In this document: positions 19,819-28,193 of the stretch, piece by piece
Layout of the letters: every line of letters begins with the position of its first letter
Numbering within the stretch: position 1 is the stretch's first letter
Assembly: GCF_004168255.1 (NCBI RefSeq)
Contig: NZ_SEWG01000007.1
Span: forward strand, 62,001 to 126,000
DNA from: Mucilaginibacter terrigena
GTDB lineage: Bacteria > Bacteroidota > Bacteroidia > Sphingobacteriales > Sphingobacteriaceae
Direction: 5' to 3'
DNA: 64,000 nt
Position numbers and translations under genes: made by a program
Notes under the pieces: model-generated
Databases searched by the model: none
What the model was told of the DNA's origin: nothing
Seen by the model: only the letters and a program-made list of their open reading frames with translations

Positions 19819-19848
19819 TGTGTAAAGTTTAAATTGTTGGCAAAAAAT

Positions 19849-19864
19849 AAAATATCGTTTTAGC
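19849..19864. promoter_or_regulatory. LacI-type operator upstream of the first SusC
   Basis: AAAATATCGTTTTAGC is a weaker variant of the palindrome: right half GTTTTAGC, CG centre. It lies 31 bp before the SusC start, the same spacing class as at 1006 and 9291. Confidence 0.45.
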
Positions 19865-19906
19865 AGGGTTGCATTAATTGCTTATCCCCCGGTTTATTAA
19901 AGCTTA

Positions 19907-20911
19907 TCATCCGCACTTAAATGTATATACAAACGGCTCCAGGGTGTTCCCATACCCTACTTTGGTTGTACCCGCTTTATCGGTTACGAAGTACTCCATC
20001 TTAGTAATCGTTTGCGCATCGGTGGTATTAAAAAATGCCTTAGGCCAAAAAGTTAACCGGTACCGCTTACTTGTGGGTGATGTTTGCACCAGTTTTGTTT
20101 TATCAGTTTGCTCGCATACGGCTATGGTTTTGCCGTCGCTGGTGTAGGCTGTTGCACACAAGTACAGCTCGTTTTTGCCACTAAGCGGGGTATCTGCAAC
20201 ATTACCATCAAAAGTGAGGGTTACAAAATCGTTATCTAAAGATTTAGGAGGGTCGACAATAGTAAGCTGCGGGTTACAAAAGTCTACCAGATCGCCGCTG
20301 CCGCCTGTAACTTCAAAACATGTTTTTGACATTACAACACTATAATAAGTACCATTACTATCGCTGGTGAAGCCATTACCGCTATCGGTAATTACATAGC
20401 CCAGTTTTACAAGTGTGTTATTGTTATCGGCACCAACTTTTAAGTTTATCAATATATCGCCGGTAAAAGTGTTACCGTTGTGAGTGTATGATTTTTCTGA
20501 CTGGTAGGCAACCCACTCCATATCATCAATAAGGTTAGCACCAATACCAAAGGTTTTTTTCATGTACGCAGGCCAGGTTAGCCCGCCGCCGTTTTTTGGC
20601 AGGGTAGCATCAGTTAAAAGCGTCATTACGCCGCCGCCCAATGCCTCGCTGTTGTAAGTAATTTTAGCGTTTTGCGCGGTTTTCCAACCCTTTGGCACCA
20701 AAAAACCAAATATCAGGTAATCCGGCCCGCCATTACCTGCGGTGGGTATATTGATATGCACCGTAATGGGTACTGTTGAACCTACAGTGGCGGCGGCCGG
20801 CTGGTCTACGCCGGTAATTTCTTCGCCGCAGCAGGCCAGCATAATACCCAATATAAGACAGGTACATGCCCTCCATAATTTTTTACCTTTTATATGTAAA
20901 TTTGATCTCAT
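19907..20911 (-). CDS. DUF4961 domain surface lipoprotein
   Basis: The 334-residue lipoprotein has a signal with ACCGEE at the lipobox (about residues 26-30). The rest is beta-rich, with LIFGFLVPKGWKTAQNAKITY near the start and EPFVYTFKCG at the end. I recognise it as the DUF4961 type that accompanies SusC/SusD pairs and DUF5004 proteins in Bacteroidota. The function is unknown; it is probably a surface glycan-binding protein in the place of SusE/SusF. It follows DUF5004 by 21 bp and is in the same transcript as the frameshifted SusD. The next gene downstream is a SusC with its own operator. Confidence 0.75.
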   Translation of the reverse strand: MRSNLHIKGKKLWRACTCLILGIMLACCGEEITGVDQPAAATVGSTVPITVHINIPTAGNGGPDYLIFGFLVPKGWKTAQNAKITYNSEALGGGVMTLLTDATLPKNGGGLTWPAYMKKTFGIGANLIDDMEWVAYQSEKSYTHNGNTFTGDILINLKVGADNNNTLVKLGYVITDSGNGFTSDSNGTYYSVVMSKTCFEVTGGSGDLVDFCNPQLTIVDPPKSLDNDFVTLTFDGNVADTPLSGKNELYLCATAYTSDGKTIAVCEQTDKTKLVQTSPTSKRYRLTFWPKAFFNTTDAQTITKMEYFVTDKAGTTKVGYGNTLEPFVYTFKCG

Positions 20912-20932
20912 AATCTGTTTTTTGATATTGGC

Positions 20933-21370
20933 TTAATTAACTCTTTGCAGTACGTACACGTAAGAATTATTGGAGCAGCCCGGGCTAAAAGTGAGGCTGA
21001 GCTGCCTTTTGCCGTTTACTATAGGATATGTAAATGCTGTTGACACTGCCGTACCGCCTGTTGCTGTAAATGTAATTTTATAAGGGTACTGCGGGTCGTC
21101 GAGGGTAAACACCCCATCCTGGTTCACTATAAAAGGCAGCTTGTTGGTAAGCTTATAACCAGTGCCGTCAAAGCTTATCCTAAACTGGGTAAAATCTACC
21201 AGCGCGGCCAGGTCTGTACCGTTACGGGTTGCTGATATTACCTGCCAGCTTCCGCTCACATCCTTCAACGCTTCCTGTTGCGGCAATACCTTTTCTGTTT
21301 TGCACGATGCCGCCATTAAAACTACCATCAGCAGCAGCAGCACATGTTTTATGTTATAATTCTTTTTCAT
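20933..21370 (-). CDS. DUF5004 domain small lipoprotein
   Basis: The 145-residue lipoprotein has lipobox MAASC at about residue 23, then a lipocalin-like beta domain. That domain has GSWQVISATRNGTDLAAL near residues 40-58 and ends SYVYVLQRVN. This matches the DUF5004 family found beside SusC/SusD. It is 18 bp downstream of the SusD pseudogene and 21 bp upstream of DUF4961, so the three are co-transcribed. No reaction is known; surface binding of glycan or stabilisation of the SusCD complex is a guess from context. Confidence 0.75.
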   Translation of the reverse strand: MKKNYNIKHVLLLLMVVLMAASCKTEKVLPQQEALKDVSGSWQVISATRNGTDLAALVDFTQFRISFDGTGYKLTNKLPFIVNQDGVFTLDDPQYPYKITFTATGGTAVSTAFTYPIVNGKRQLSLTFSPGCSNNSYVYVLQRVN

Positions 21371-21388
21371 TCAATTATTTTGTGAATA

Positions 21389-23139
21389 TTAATAACCGGG
21401 GTTTTGGATCAGTTCGGGCGATTTGGCCACTTCGCTTTGCGGTATAGGCCACAAGTACATTGCCGTACGGAAATTACGTTTACGCACATTAAAAATTTTG
21501 TAGGTAGCCGCGTTTCCGTTACGGGTGATCTCCATCCCCTTTGTTTGTATGTTATCGGTTTGCTCGGCTATTTTCCAGCGGCGCACATCCCAAAAACGGT
21601 GTTCTTCAAACGCAAGTTCGATACGGCGCTCGTTTTGTATGGCTAAACGCATTTGTTCCTGGTTTAAACCGGTGGGCAACTGATATGGAGACAAACCGGC
21701 CCTTTGCCTGATAGCTTCTACCGCCGCATACACATCTCCCGAAGGCCCATTGTACTCATTAGCGGCTTCTGCATAATCAAGCAGTATTTCGGCATAGCGT
21801 ATCAAAGGCAGCACCCTGTTGGTACGGTGCTGAAAATCCTGCGATACCGCATTAGGCGAAAGCATTTTGTTGGTGTAATACCCGGTAGATGTACCTATGT
21901 ATACAGCATCGGGCCCGGTTGATACACCTTTGTAAGTACCCTGGTAAATATTAATAGGAGAAAACCCCGAAACCAGCCTGTTTTGCAGGGGAGTTTGATC
22001 GCGGATGACGGTAAAATCCAAACGCGGGTCGCGATCGGTGTAGGGGTCTTGCGGATTGTATCCTGAGGTGGGGTCGGTAATAGCCTTTCCATTTTTCATT
22101 GGGAAAGCATCAACCAGTCCCTGTAAAGGGAAAGCCCCGTTTTTACCAGTGCGCGATGGCGGCTGGAATAATTCTTCCAGATCTACATTATTTGTAGGGC
22201 GCATCTGTTCAAATATATACTCGCTATTATACCGCTTGGTAAAAGAACCTGAAAACCAATGCCGGGGGTAGAATTATCTACATTTAAACTAAATGCACCC
22301 AGGCTTATAACAGCCTCTGCAGCATCCTGCGCCAGCTTCCACCTTTCTTTGTTATAGGCCGGGTAACCTAAAAGCGCATCATTTTTTGTGCCGGTAAGCG
22401 ATTGCCCATTAAATAAGGGGCTTGCAGCATACAAAAGCACCCTTGCTTTAAGTGCCAGGCAAGCGCCTTTTGATGCCCGGCCATAATCTACCCCGCTTTG
22501 CGCGTTTGGCAGGTCCTGTGCCGCCGCATCACATTCAGATATGATATAGTTTACGCACTCTTCGTATGTATTACGGGTAGCAGGGATCTTATCGGTGTAG
22601 TTATAGATGCTATCGCCCACTAAATGCACACCGCCATAATGTTTAAGTAAAATGGCATAATACCAGGCCCTTAAAAAGCGCGCTTCGGCCTTCATCTGTG
22701 TTTTTACAAAATTATTAATGGGTACGTTAGGCAGGTTTTTTAAAAGCTGGTTAACCGACCTGATATTGGTATACGATTTTTTATAGGCATCATCAGTAAC
22801 AACCGCAGCGTTAATGGTACCGGTTTCCCAGGCTAACGCGGTAGACCCACCCGAATTATACACTTCGGCCTCATCTGAGGAAGCATCTAACCCGCCGTTA
22901 GGTGTTTGATGAAAAACATCGGGCCCATAGGTAAACCGCTTTGCCGAAGCACTAAACCCAACATTTTCATAAATGCCGGCCAAAAATCTTACAGTATTGG
23001 TACTATCCTTAAAAACAGTTTCCTCTGTTAGGTTTGATGTAGTGGTCTGGCTCAGGAAACCTTCCTTTTTACATGATGCGAAAATAAACAGCATCATGAA
23101 AAATGAATAAGCAGTAAACTGAAAGTAAATTTTTTTCAT
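21389..23139 (-). pseudogene. SusD/RagB lipoprotein, interrupted by one frameshift
   Basis: Two overlapping frames make one SusD. The first (start 23139) has a lipobox signal ending FASC and the SusD N-terminal TPR region (MKAEARFLRAWYYAILLKHYGG, ACLALKARVLLYAASPLFNG). It loses frame near 22252. The second (to 21389) supplies the C-terminal half, including ERRIELAFEEHRFWDVRRWK and the ending ELIQNPGY. Adding one T to the four-T run (AAAA at 22252-22255 on the plus strand) restores GIGFSGSFTKRYNSEYIF across the break. The total would be about 583 residues, normal for SusD. The lesion is a single base in a homopolymer, so a sequencing error is as likely as a real mutation. Two operator-like sites lie upstream, and DUF5004 and DUF4961 follow. 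Confidence 0.88.
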
Positions 23140-23194
23140 ACTATAGGGTTATAATAATAAAAGGCATTAAGCTTGGCGTATTATATTAAGCATC

Positions 23195-23210
23195 AAAAAA
23201 TCGTTTTAGC
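23195..23210. promoter_or_regulatory. LacI-type operator upstream of SusD, proximal
   Basis: AAAAAATCGTTTTAGC lies 56 bp before the SusD start. It shares the CG centre and the TTTAGC end with the other sites. The left half is degenerate. Confidence 0.4.
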
Positions 23211-23301
23211 ATTTTAATAAAACGCACTATCCCGATCTTCACTTTGGCTTAAATAATTGGTTTATAATTATTGGTGTATAATTTCAATGCTAATATAAGT
23301 T

Positions 23302-23317
23302 GTAAAAACGATTTAGC
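23302..23317. promoter_or_regulatory. LacI-type operator upstream of SusD, distal
   Basis: GTAAAAACGATTTAGC lies 163 bp before the SusD start. Its right half GATTTAGC is perfect. With the proximal site 107 bp away (centre to centre), DNA looping by a tetrameric LacI protein is conceivable. Confidence 0.5.
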
Positions 23318-23433
23318 AAACTTTTTTTGAACATTTTTTTTCTTTTGATAAATCATACTCATAACTGCAACGGTTTATCATTTTAATAAGTTTTATAGCA
23401 GAGATGCCCCATATTTACAAAAGGTGCATCCAT

Positions 23434-24261
23434 TTACTTTGCATTGCTAAAGTACCTGCTAAAAAACAGCGCCTGATAGTTTATAGCGTTGCCCCAGTAC
23501 TCCCATGAGTGCGCTCCCGGCCGCACCGTATAATCGTGAGGAATCTTTCGCTGCAGTAACTTTTCGTGCAATTCCTGGTTGCCGCTGTACATGCCATCAT
23601 CATAACCACAATCAAACGTAAGGGCCAAAGTGTTAGGTTTAAGCAGGTAAACTAAGCTAACAACACAATGTTGTTCCCATATATCCGGGTGTTCGCTGTA
23701 TTTGCCTAATACCTGCTCAATGCCATAGCTATCAGGAAACTGGCGTATATCCAATACCCCGCTCATGCTGCCCGCAGCCCCAAAAATGTCCTGGTGCTTA
23801 AAGGCCAGGAAAAGCGCACCATGCCCGCCCATGCTCAGGCCTGTGATGGCCCTGCCTTTTCGGTTAGTAATAGTAGCATAATGTTTATCAATATAATTTA
23901 CCAGTTCGGTAGCCACATACGTTTCGTACATCCATTCTTTATTCATAGGGCTATCAAAATACCAGCCTGCAAAGTTGCCATCGGGGCAAACTATCAACAT
24001 GTGATAGGTATCTGCCAGTTTAGTAATGGCAGGTATCTTTTTTATCCAGTCGCTATAGTTGCCGCTAAAACCATGCAACAGGTACATAACCGGATATTTT
24101 TTTGTTACAGAATAATCCGCGGGTTTTATAACTACCGCTTTTATATCCTTGCTCATAGCGACGCTGTGTGTAAGCGCCGTATCAACCGTGGCCGCGTTTG
24201 CTTTAAGCCAAAACGAAGTTGCAAAAGCGAGGAATAGCGTGACGATCTTTTTGGTGTTCAT
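23434..24261 (-). CDS. Secreted alpha/beta-hydrolase esterase (esterase D / antigen 85-like)
   Basis: The protein is about 275 residues from the ATG at 24261, chosen because it gives a clean signal peptide (MNTKKIVTLFLAFATSF...). An in-frame ATG at 24276 overlaps the previous stop. Family features are the block KYPVMYLLHGFSGNYSDW, the nucleophile elbow GLSMGGHGA (Ser143 from this start), an Asp in DCGYDDGMY and a late His in PGAHSWEYW. Members hydrolyse acyl or feruloyl esters on polysaccharides, or transfer mycolates in actinobacteria. In this locus ester removal from a glycan side chain is most likely. It directly follows the frameshifted SGNH gene, so the two may act together on esterified substrate. 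Confidence 0.87.
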   Translation of the reverse strand: MNTKKIVTLFLAFATSFWLKANAATVDTALTHSVAMSKDIKAVVIKPADYSVTKKYPVMYLLHGFSGNYSDWIKKIPAITKLADTYHMLIVCPDGNFAGWYFDSPMNKEWMYETYVATELVNYIDKHYATITNRKGRAITGLSMGGHGALFLAFKHQDIFGAAGSMSGVLDIRQFPDSYGIEQVLGKYSEHPDIWEQHCVVSLVYLLKPNTLALTFDCGYDDGMYSGNQELHEKLLQRKIPHDYTVRPGAHSWEYWGNAINYQALFFSRYFSNAK

Positions 24262-24275
24262 ATTATCAGGCAGCA

Positions 24276-25660
24276 TTATTTTGAAGCAATAATCTCTATA
24301 CGGTGGGTTTGAGGTTTATTTATGGCGTAGATCTGGTTGGTTAATACGTTCATTTCCTTTTGCCATGCATCGCGCAGACTTTTGTAACGGGCGCGGCTGT
24401 AGTTGTCCTTGTTGCCATTCACAAAAATGTTTTTTGCAGCGTGTAGCTTAACCGAATCCATAGCGGCATTGTTGTCTTTAAATAACATGCCTTTATCCTT
24501 TAAAAAGTCGTATTCCATCCACATGTAATTGCGCAGGCGGCGTTCAATTTCCCACCGCTCTTCGTTAAGCTCGCGGACCTGGATAGCTTGCTGATATTGC
24601 GGTGTAGTAGAGATCCCGGCAAGGTTAATGCCCTTTGCAAATTCCGCTGCTGACCAACTGCCCATCTTCTCACCATCGATCAAAAGGTCATATTGCCCGT
24701 TTGAAAGGCTTTTTACAGTCAGCATTTCCCTGTTAAACTCGTCGGTAAAAGGGATCAGTTTCAACGCGTCTGATTGTTTTTTGCTGTTGCCCCATCCGCG
24801 CGGAATAGTATCAAGCGGATACGGCAGCGATTTAGCCAGATAGTTAAATGATAACAATTTAGCAGTAGATACCACATTTAAAACAGAACAGTTTACAGCC
24901 TTTGCCACAGTTTTATTAGCCGCATTGATATTTACATCGGCCACAACTTTATTGCCCAGCCCTTGTGCCTTCAGGAAGAGGTAAGCCATTACCAGGTGCC
25001 CGTTATTATCGGGGTGGATGCGGTCTCCGGGGGTTAAGCTAAACGTACTATCTGTTAACTGTTCACGTTTATTAGTGGCATCCATCGGGTGAAAAAAATC
25101 AACAAAGCCCCACCCGTTTTTCTTTGCTGATTCTTGCTGATGGTCTATCACTTTTGCAAGCGCTTCGCTCTTATGCGGGTAAATATTTTTTTGGTGAATT
25201 TTGTTGTCTCATCATACGGCGAACCACCTATCAATATCTTACGGATCTCGGTATGTTTTTTTAGTTTATCTTCTAAAGCAGCATAGGTTTTGTAGCTGTT
25301 TACCAGTCGCTTATCTATAAAATCCTGTGCATCGGGGCGGTACCACTCAAAGTAACCGGTATCATTCATACCCCAGGTAAGGGTTAAAACAGTGGGTTTA
25401 CGGGCCAGCGCGTCGGCATCAATACGGTAAGCTATCTGGTTAATATCGTCGCCACCAATGCCTACGTTGTAACAAGTAATACGCTGATTGGGGAAATGCG
25501 TCATATAATACAGCCATATGTACGAATGGTAATGGCCGCCATCGGTAATGCTATTGCCCACAAAGGCGATCCTGTCGCCTGCTTTAAAGGGCGCTATATT
25601 CTGGGCGTTAACCCCAGCACTTAAACCGATACCAATAAGTAATGAATAGAGTTTCTTCAT
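24276..25660 (-). pseudogene. SGNH/GDSL hydrolase, interrupted by one frameshift
   Basis: The first frame (25660 to 25148) holds the signal peptide, GNSITDGGHYHS (nucleophile Ser), NVGIGGDD and TWGMNDTGY, then runs out of frame after GGSPYDETTKFTKK. The second frame (25151 to 24276) continues with IDHQQESAKKNGWGFVDF and DRIHPDNNG (Asp/His of the triad). The intact paralogue at 30776-32164 (462 residues) aligns across the break. Adding one base to the seven-base A run on the coding strand (T run 25186-25192) joins the two parts as KFTKKNIYPHKSEALAKVID. The fault is again one base in a homopolymer, so a sequencing error must be excluded. If real, the triad is split and the enzyme is dead. It lies between GH92 and the esterase. 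Confidence 0.87.
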
Positions 25661-25666
25661 GTAATT

Positions 25667-27991
25667 TTAGTTTGTACCCCAGTTTTTATTGGGTTGGGCG
25701 CCCATGGTAAGTTCCAGTATGCCACCTGCGGCTATATCTTTATAATCAAGGTAACAATTGTTGTATGCGCGGCCATTTAGTTTTGCGCTTTGGATATAAA
25801 TATTTGCTGGGGAGTTGTTTTTAGCAATAATGGTAAAAGATTGCCCTTTGGCGTATTTTGGATCGAGCTTTAAGGTTACTTTATCAAACACCGGGCTGGT
25901 GATCTCCTGGCGGGTATCTCCGGGACAAACGGGGTGCAATCCCGTGGCTGCCAGCACGTACCAGGCCGACATTTGTCCAACATCCTCGTTACCTACCAGG
26001 CCTTCAACCGAATTTTTGTAGGCCCTGCGGCAGATCTCGCGCGTCCATTTTTGGGTAAGCCAGGGCTGGCCAAGGCGATTATACAGGAAAGGAACATGGT
26101 GCACCGGCTCGTTGGCGTGATTGTAATAATCGTTCCACATCATGTTATCGGGTGTTTTGGCAAACAGATTGTTCAGGTCGGCAATTACTTTTTCTTTACC
26201 CCCCATCAATTGTACCATGCCATCCACGTCCTGCGGTACAAACCAGCCTTGCTGATAAGGGTTGGTTTCAAATGTGCCGTACCATTGTGTCATCCTGCCC
26301 GAATCCGGCCAGGCAACCCAATTACCGCTCTCGTCTTTGGGCCGGAACCACCCTTTATCCTTATCAAAAATATTTTTGTATGACATGCTGCGGGCGGTAT
26401 ACTTTTGCTCATCAGCCGGGTGTATTAACCATTTGGCCAGCTGCGCTACGCACCACTCGTTATAGGCGTACTCCAGCGTTTGGGCGATGCCTATAGAACC
26501 GGGCGCATAGCCTTTATCGCCATTACCAAATTTTTCTACCGAGCCTACCGAAAGTGCGTAAGCTTTATTTACATCATAATTGCGGATGCCTTTGGCGTAG
26601 GCATCGGCCAAAACCGATGTCATGGGGTTGCCCAGCATGCATCCGCTGTAAGCGTTCAATAGCTCCCAGCGTTCAAAATAATTCTTCTGTTTTTGATCGG
26701 CCAGTGTCACCATCGAGTTCACGAGGTCGTTCACCAGTGATGGGTTAATAATGGTTTGCAAAGGCATCTGGCTGCGGAATACATCCCATCCGCTAAAAAT
26801 AGTACGCTTTTTAAACGCCGTGTTATAGTGTGATTCTCCATCTCCGCCGGGGTATTTGCCATCAACATCGCTGATGATGCGCGGGTCTATCATGGTGTGG
26901 TAAAGCGCGGTATAGAATACCTTTTTCTGATCGGTGGTGCCGCCCTTGATGCTCACTTTAGACAAAGCCTTATCCCACAGCGCAACAGCGCGACGGTGGG
27001 CGGCATCAAAATCCCAATCCTTAATTTCGGCAAGCAGGTTGTTTTTTGCGCCCGCTATACTGACAAAAGAAATGCCCGATTTCATTAATACCTGCTCGTT
27101 GGCCTTAGTGGCAAACTGGGTATAAAAGCCCAGGTGTTTTCCTTGTTTCTCTTTTATTCCTTTTAAGATAGCGGCATCAGCTACCTTTTCCTGATATTTA
27201 TCGCTTCCTACTTCTTCACGTTTGCGTGCCCACCCGTCGGGGATATCGGCACTCCAGACCCCGTAGTCTTTTAACGGCTTACTAAATTTCGCGTAAAAAT
27301 AAACCATATAATCGGCATGCCCATCGCCATTGCCCCAGCCGCCGCCATCTGGCGTACATTTCATCCAACCCTCGATGGTGTAGCTATCTACCACCTTTAT
27401 ATATTGCAAGGTAGATGTGCCCCCCACCCTGCGGGCCAGGTCTATCTGGATACGTGATAACTTATTTTGAGGGAAAGTAAAGCGCAGCATACCGCTATGC
27501 GCGGCGGCGGTCATTTCTGCCTTAACGTTGTAATCTGTCAGCAACGCGCTGTAATACCCGGCAGATGCTTTTTCGCTTTGTTTGGAGTATTGCGAGCGGT
27601 AACCGCCTTCGGGTTGCGCGATGGTGCCGGCTTTGGTTTTAAGTTTGCCGGTGGTAGGCATCACCAGGAAATTACCCAGATCGCCGTACCAGCCAATGCC
27701 GCTCATTTGGGTAAAGGCAAAACCTTCGATGCTGGTTTGCTCGTAGCTGTAGCCCGAGCCATTGTCGCCGCCGGTAATGGTATTGGGGCTTACCTGTACC
27801 ATACCATAAGGTGTGGTTGCCCCCGGGAAGGTTTTGCCAAGGCCATGATAAACGCCTGCATTGGCAGTACTGGTACTTGCACCAATAAAAGGATTAACGT
27901 ACGATGCAAGGTTTTGCGCGCTCAAAATTTGCGCTGTGGCAAAGCCAAGCGCAACGGTGACTGCAAGACGTTTTTTTATATGATAAAACAT
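25667..27991 (-). CDS. GH92 family alpha-mannosidase, second copy
   Basis: The 774-residue secreted protein has a signal ending LSAQ (about 25), then ASYVNPFIGAST and TPYGMVQVSPNT of the N-terminal GH92 sandwich. The catalytic domain has FSGWDVFRSQMPL, ANEPVHHVPFLY (Glu628 in the likely general-acid place) and GNEDVGQMSAWYV (Asn668, Asp670). This is the more canonical of the two GH92 wordings in the window; the first copy (6219-8495) has Asp instead of Asn at the position of 668. It should act as a calcium-dependent exo-alpha-mannosidase; the linkage is not known. It is 6 bp upstream of the frameshifted SGNH gene and preceded by an operator at 28137-28152. Confidence 0.93.
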   Translation of the reverse strand: MFYHIKKRLAVTVALGFATAQILSAQNLASYVNPFIGASTSTANAGVYHGLGKTFPGATTPYGMVQVSPNTITGGDNGSGYSYEQTSIEGFAFTQMSGIGWYGDLGNFLVMPTTGKLKTKAGTIAQPEGGYRSQYSKQSEKASAGYYSALLTDYNVKAEMTAAAHSGMLRFTFPQNKLSRIQIDLARRVGGTSTLQYIKVVDSYTIEGWMKCTPDGGGWGNGDGHADYMVYFYAKFSKPLKDYGVWSADIPDGWARKREEVGSDKYQEKVADAAILKGIKEKQGKHLGFYTQFATKANEQVLMKSGISFVSIAGAKNNLLAEIKDWDFDAAHRRAVALWDKALSKVSIKGGTTDQKKVFYTALYHTMIDPRIISDVDGKYPGGDGESHYNTAFKKRTIFSGWDVFRSQMPLQTIINPSLVNDLVNSMVTLADQKQKNYFERWELLNAYSGCMLGNPMTSVLADAYAKGIRNYDVNKAYALSVGSVEKFGNGDKGYAPGSIGIAQTLEYAYNEWCVAQLAKWLIHPADEQKYTARSMSYKNIFDKDKGWFRPKDESGNWVAWPDSGRMTQWYGTFETNPYQQGWFVPQDVDGMVQLMGGKEKVIADLNNLFAKTPDNMMWNDYYNHANEPVHHVPFLYNRLGQPWLTQKWTREICRRAYKNSVEGLVGNEDVGQMSAWYVLAATGLHPVCPGDTRQEITSPVFDKVTLKLDPKYAKGQSFTIIAKNNSPANIYIQSAKLNGRAYNNCYLDYKDIAAGGILELTMGAQPNKNWGTN

Positions 27992-28136
27992 TTTACGAAC
28001 GATAATTTTAGCCGGACGTTTGCGAACAACAGCGTCAAATTGATTATTGCTGCTGGCGTGCTCTTATCATATTATAGTATGATAAGGATAATCGGGCATT
28101 GATTTTAATTGGTATTAATATGGCCAAATTATATAA

Positions 28137-28152
28137 GAAAAAACGATTTAGC
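28137..28152. promoter_or_regulatory. LacI-type operator upstream of the second GH92
   Basis: GAAAAAACGATTTAGC has a perfect right half. A further half-site GCTAAATT begins at 28161. It lies 146 bp before the GH92 start, in the 202-bp gap after the GH38-like gene. Confidence 0.5.
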
Positions 28153-28193
28153 AAATTTTAGCTAAATTATTTTTCAAAGTCTGCTATTTTGTT

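Larger units (their letters stand above)
23140..23433. other. Intergenic control region upstream of the SusD-DUF5004-DUF4961 transcript
   Basis: This AT-rich stretch of 294 bp holds no open frame of interest. It contains two LacI-type palindromes (23195-23210 and 23302-23317) and is the probable promoter region of the SusD transcript. No terminator hairpin for the esterase gene (stop at 23434) was found. Confidence 0.5.

Noticed and set aside
27467..28102. Plus-strand frame of 211 codons across the GH92 start
   Set aside because: Most of it is antisense to a clear GH92 N terminus, it has no known motif, and the codon pattern is that of a complement frame.
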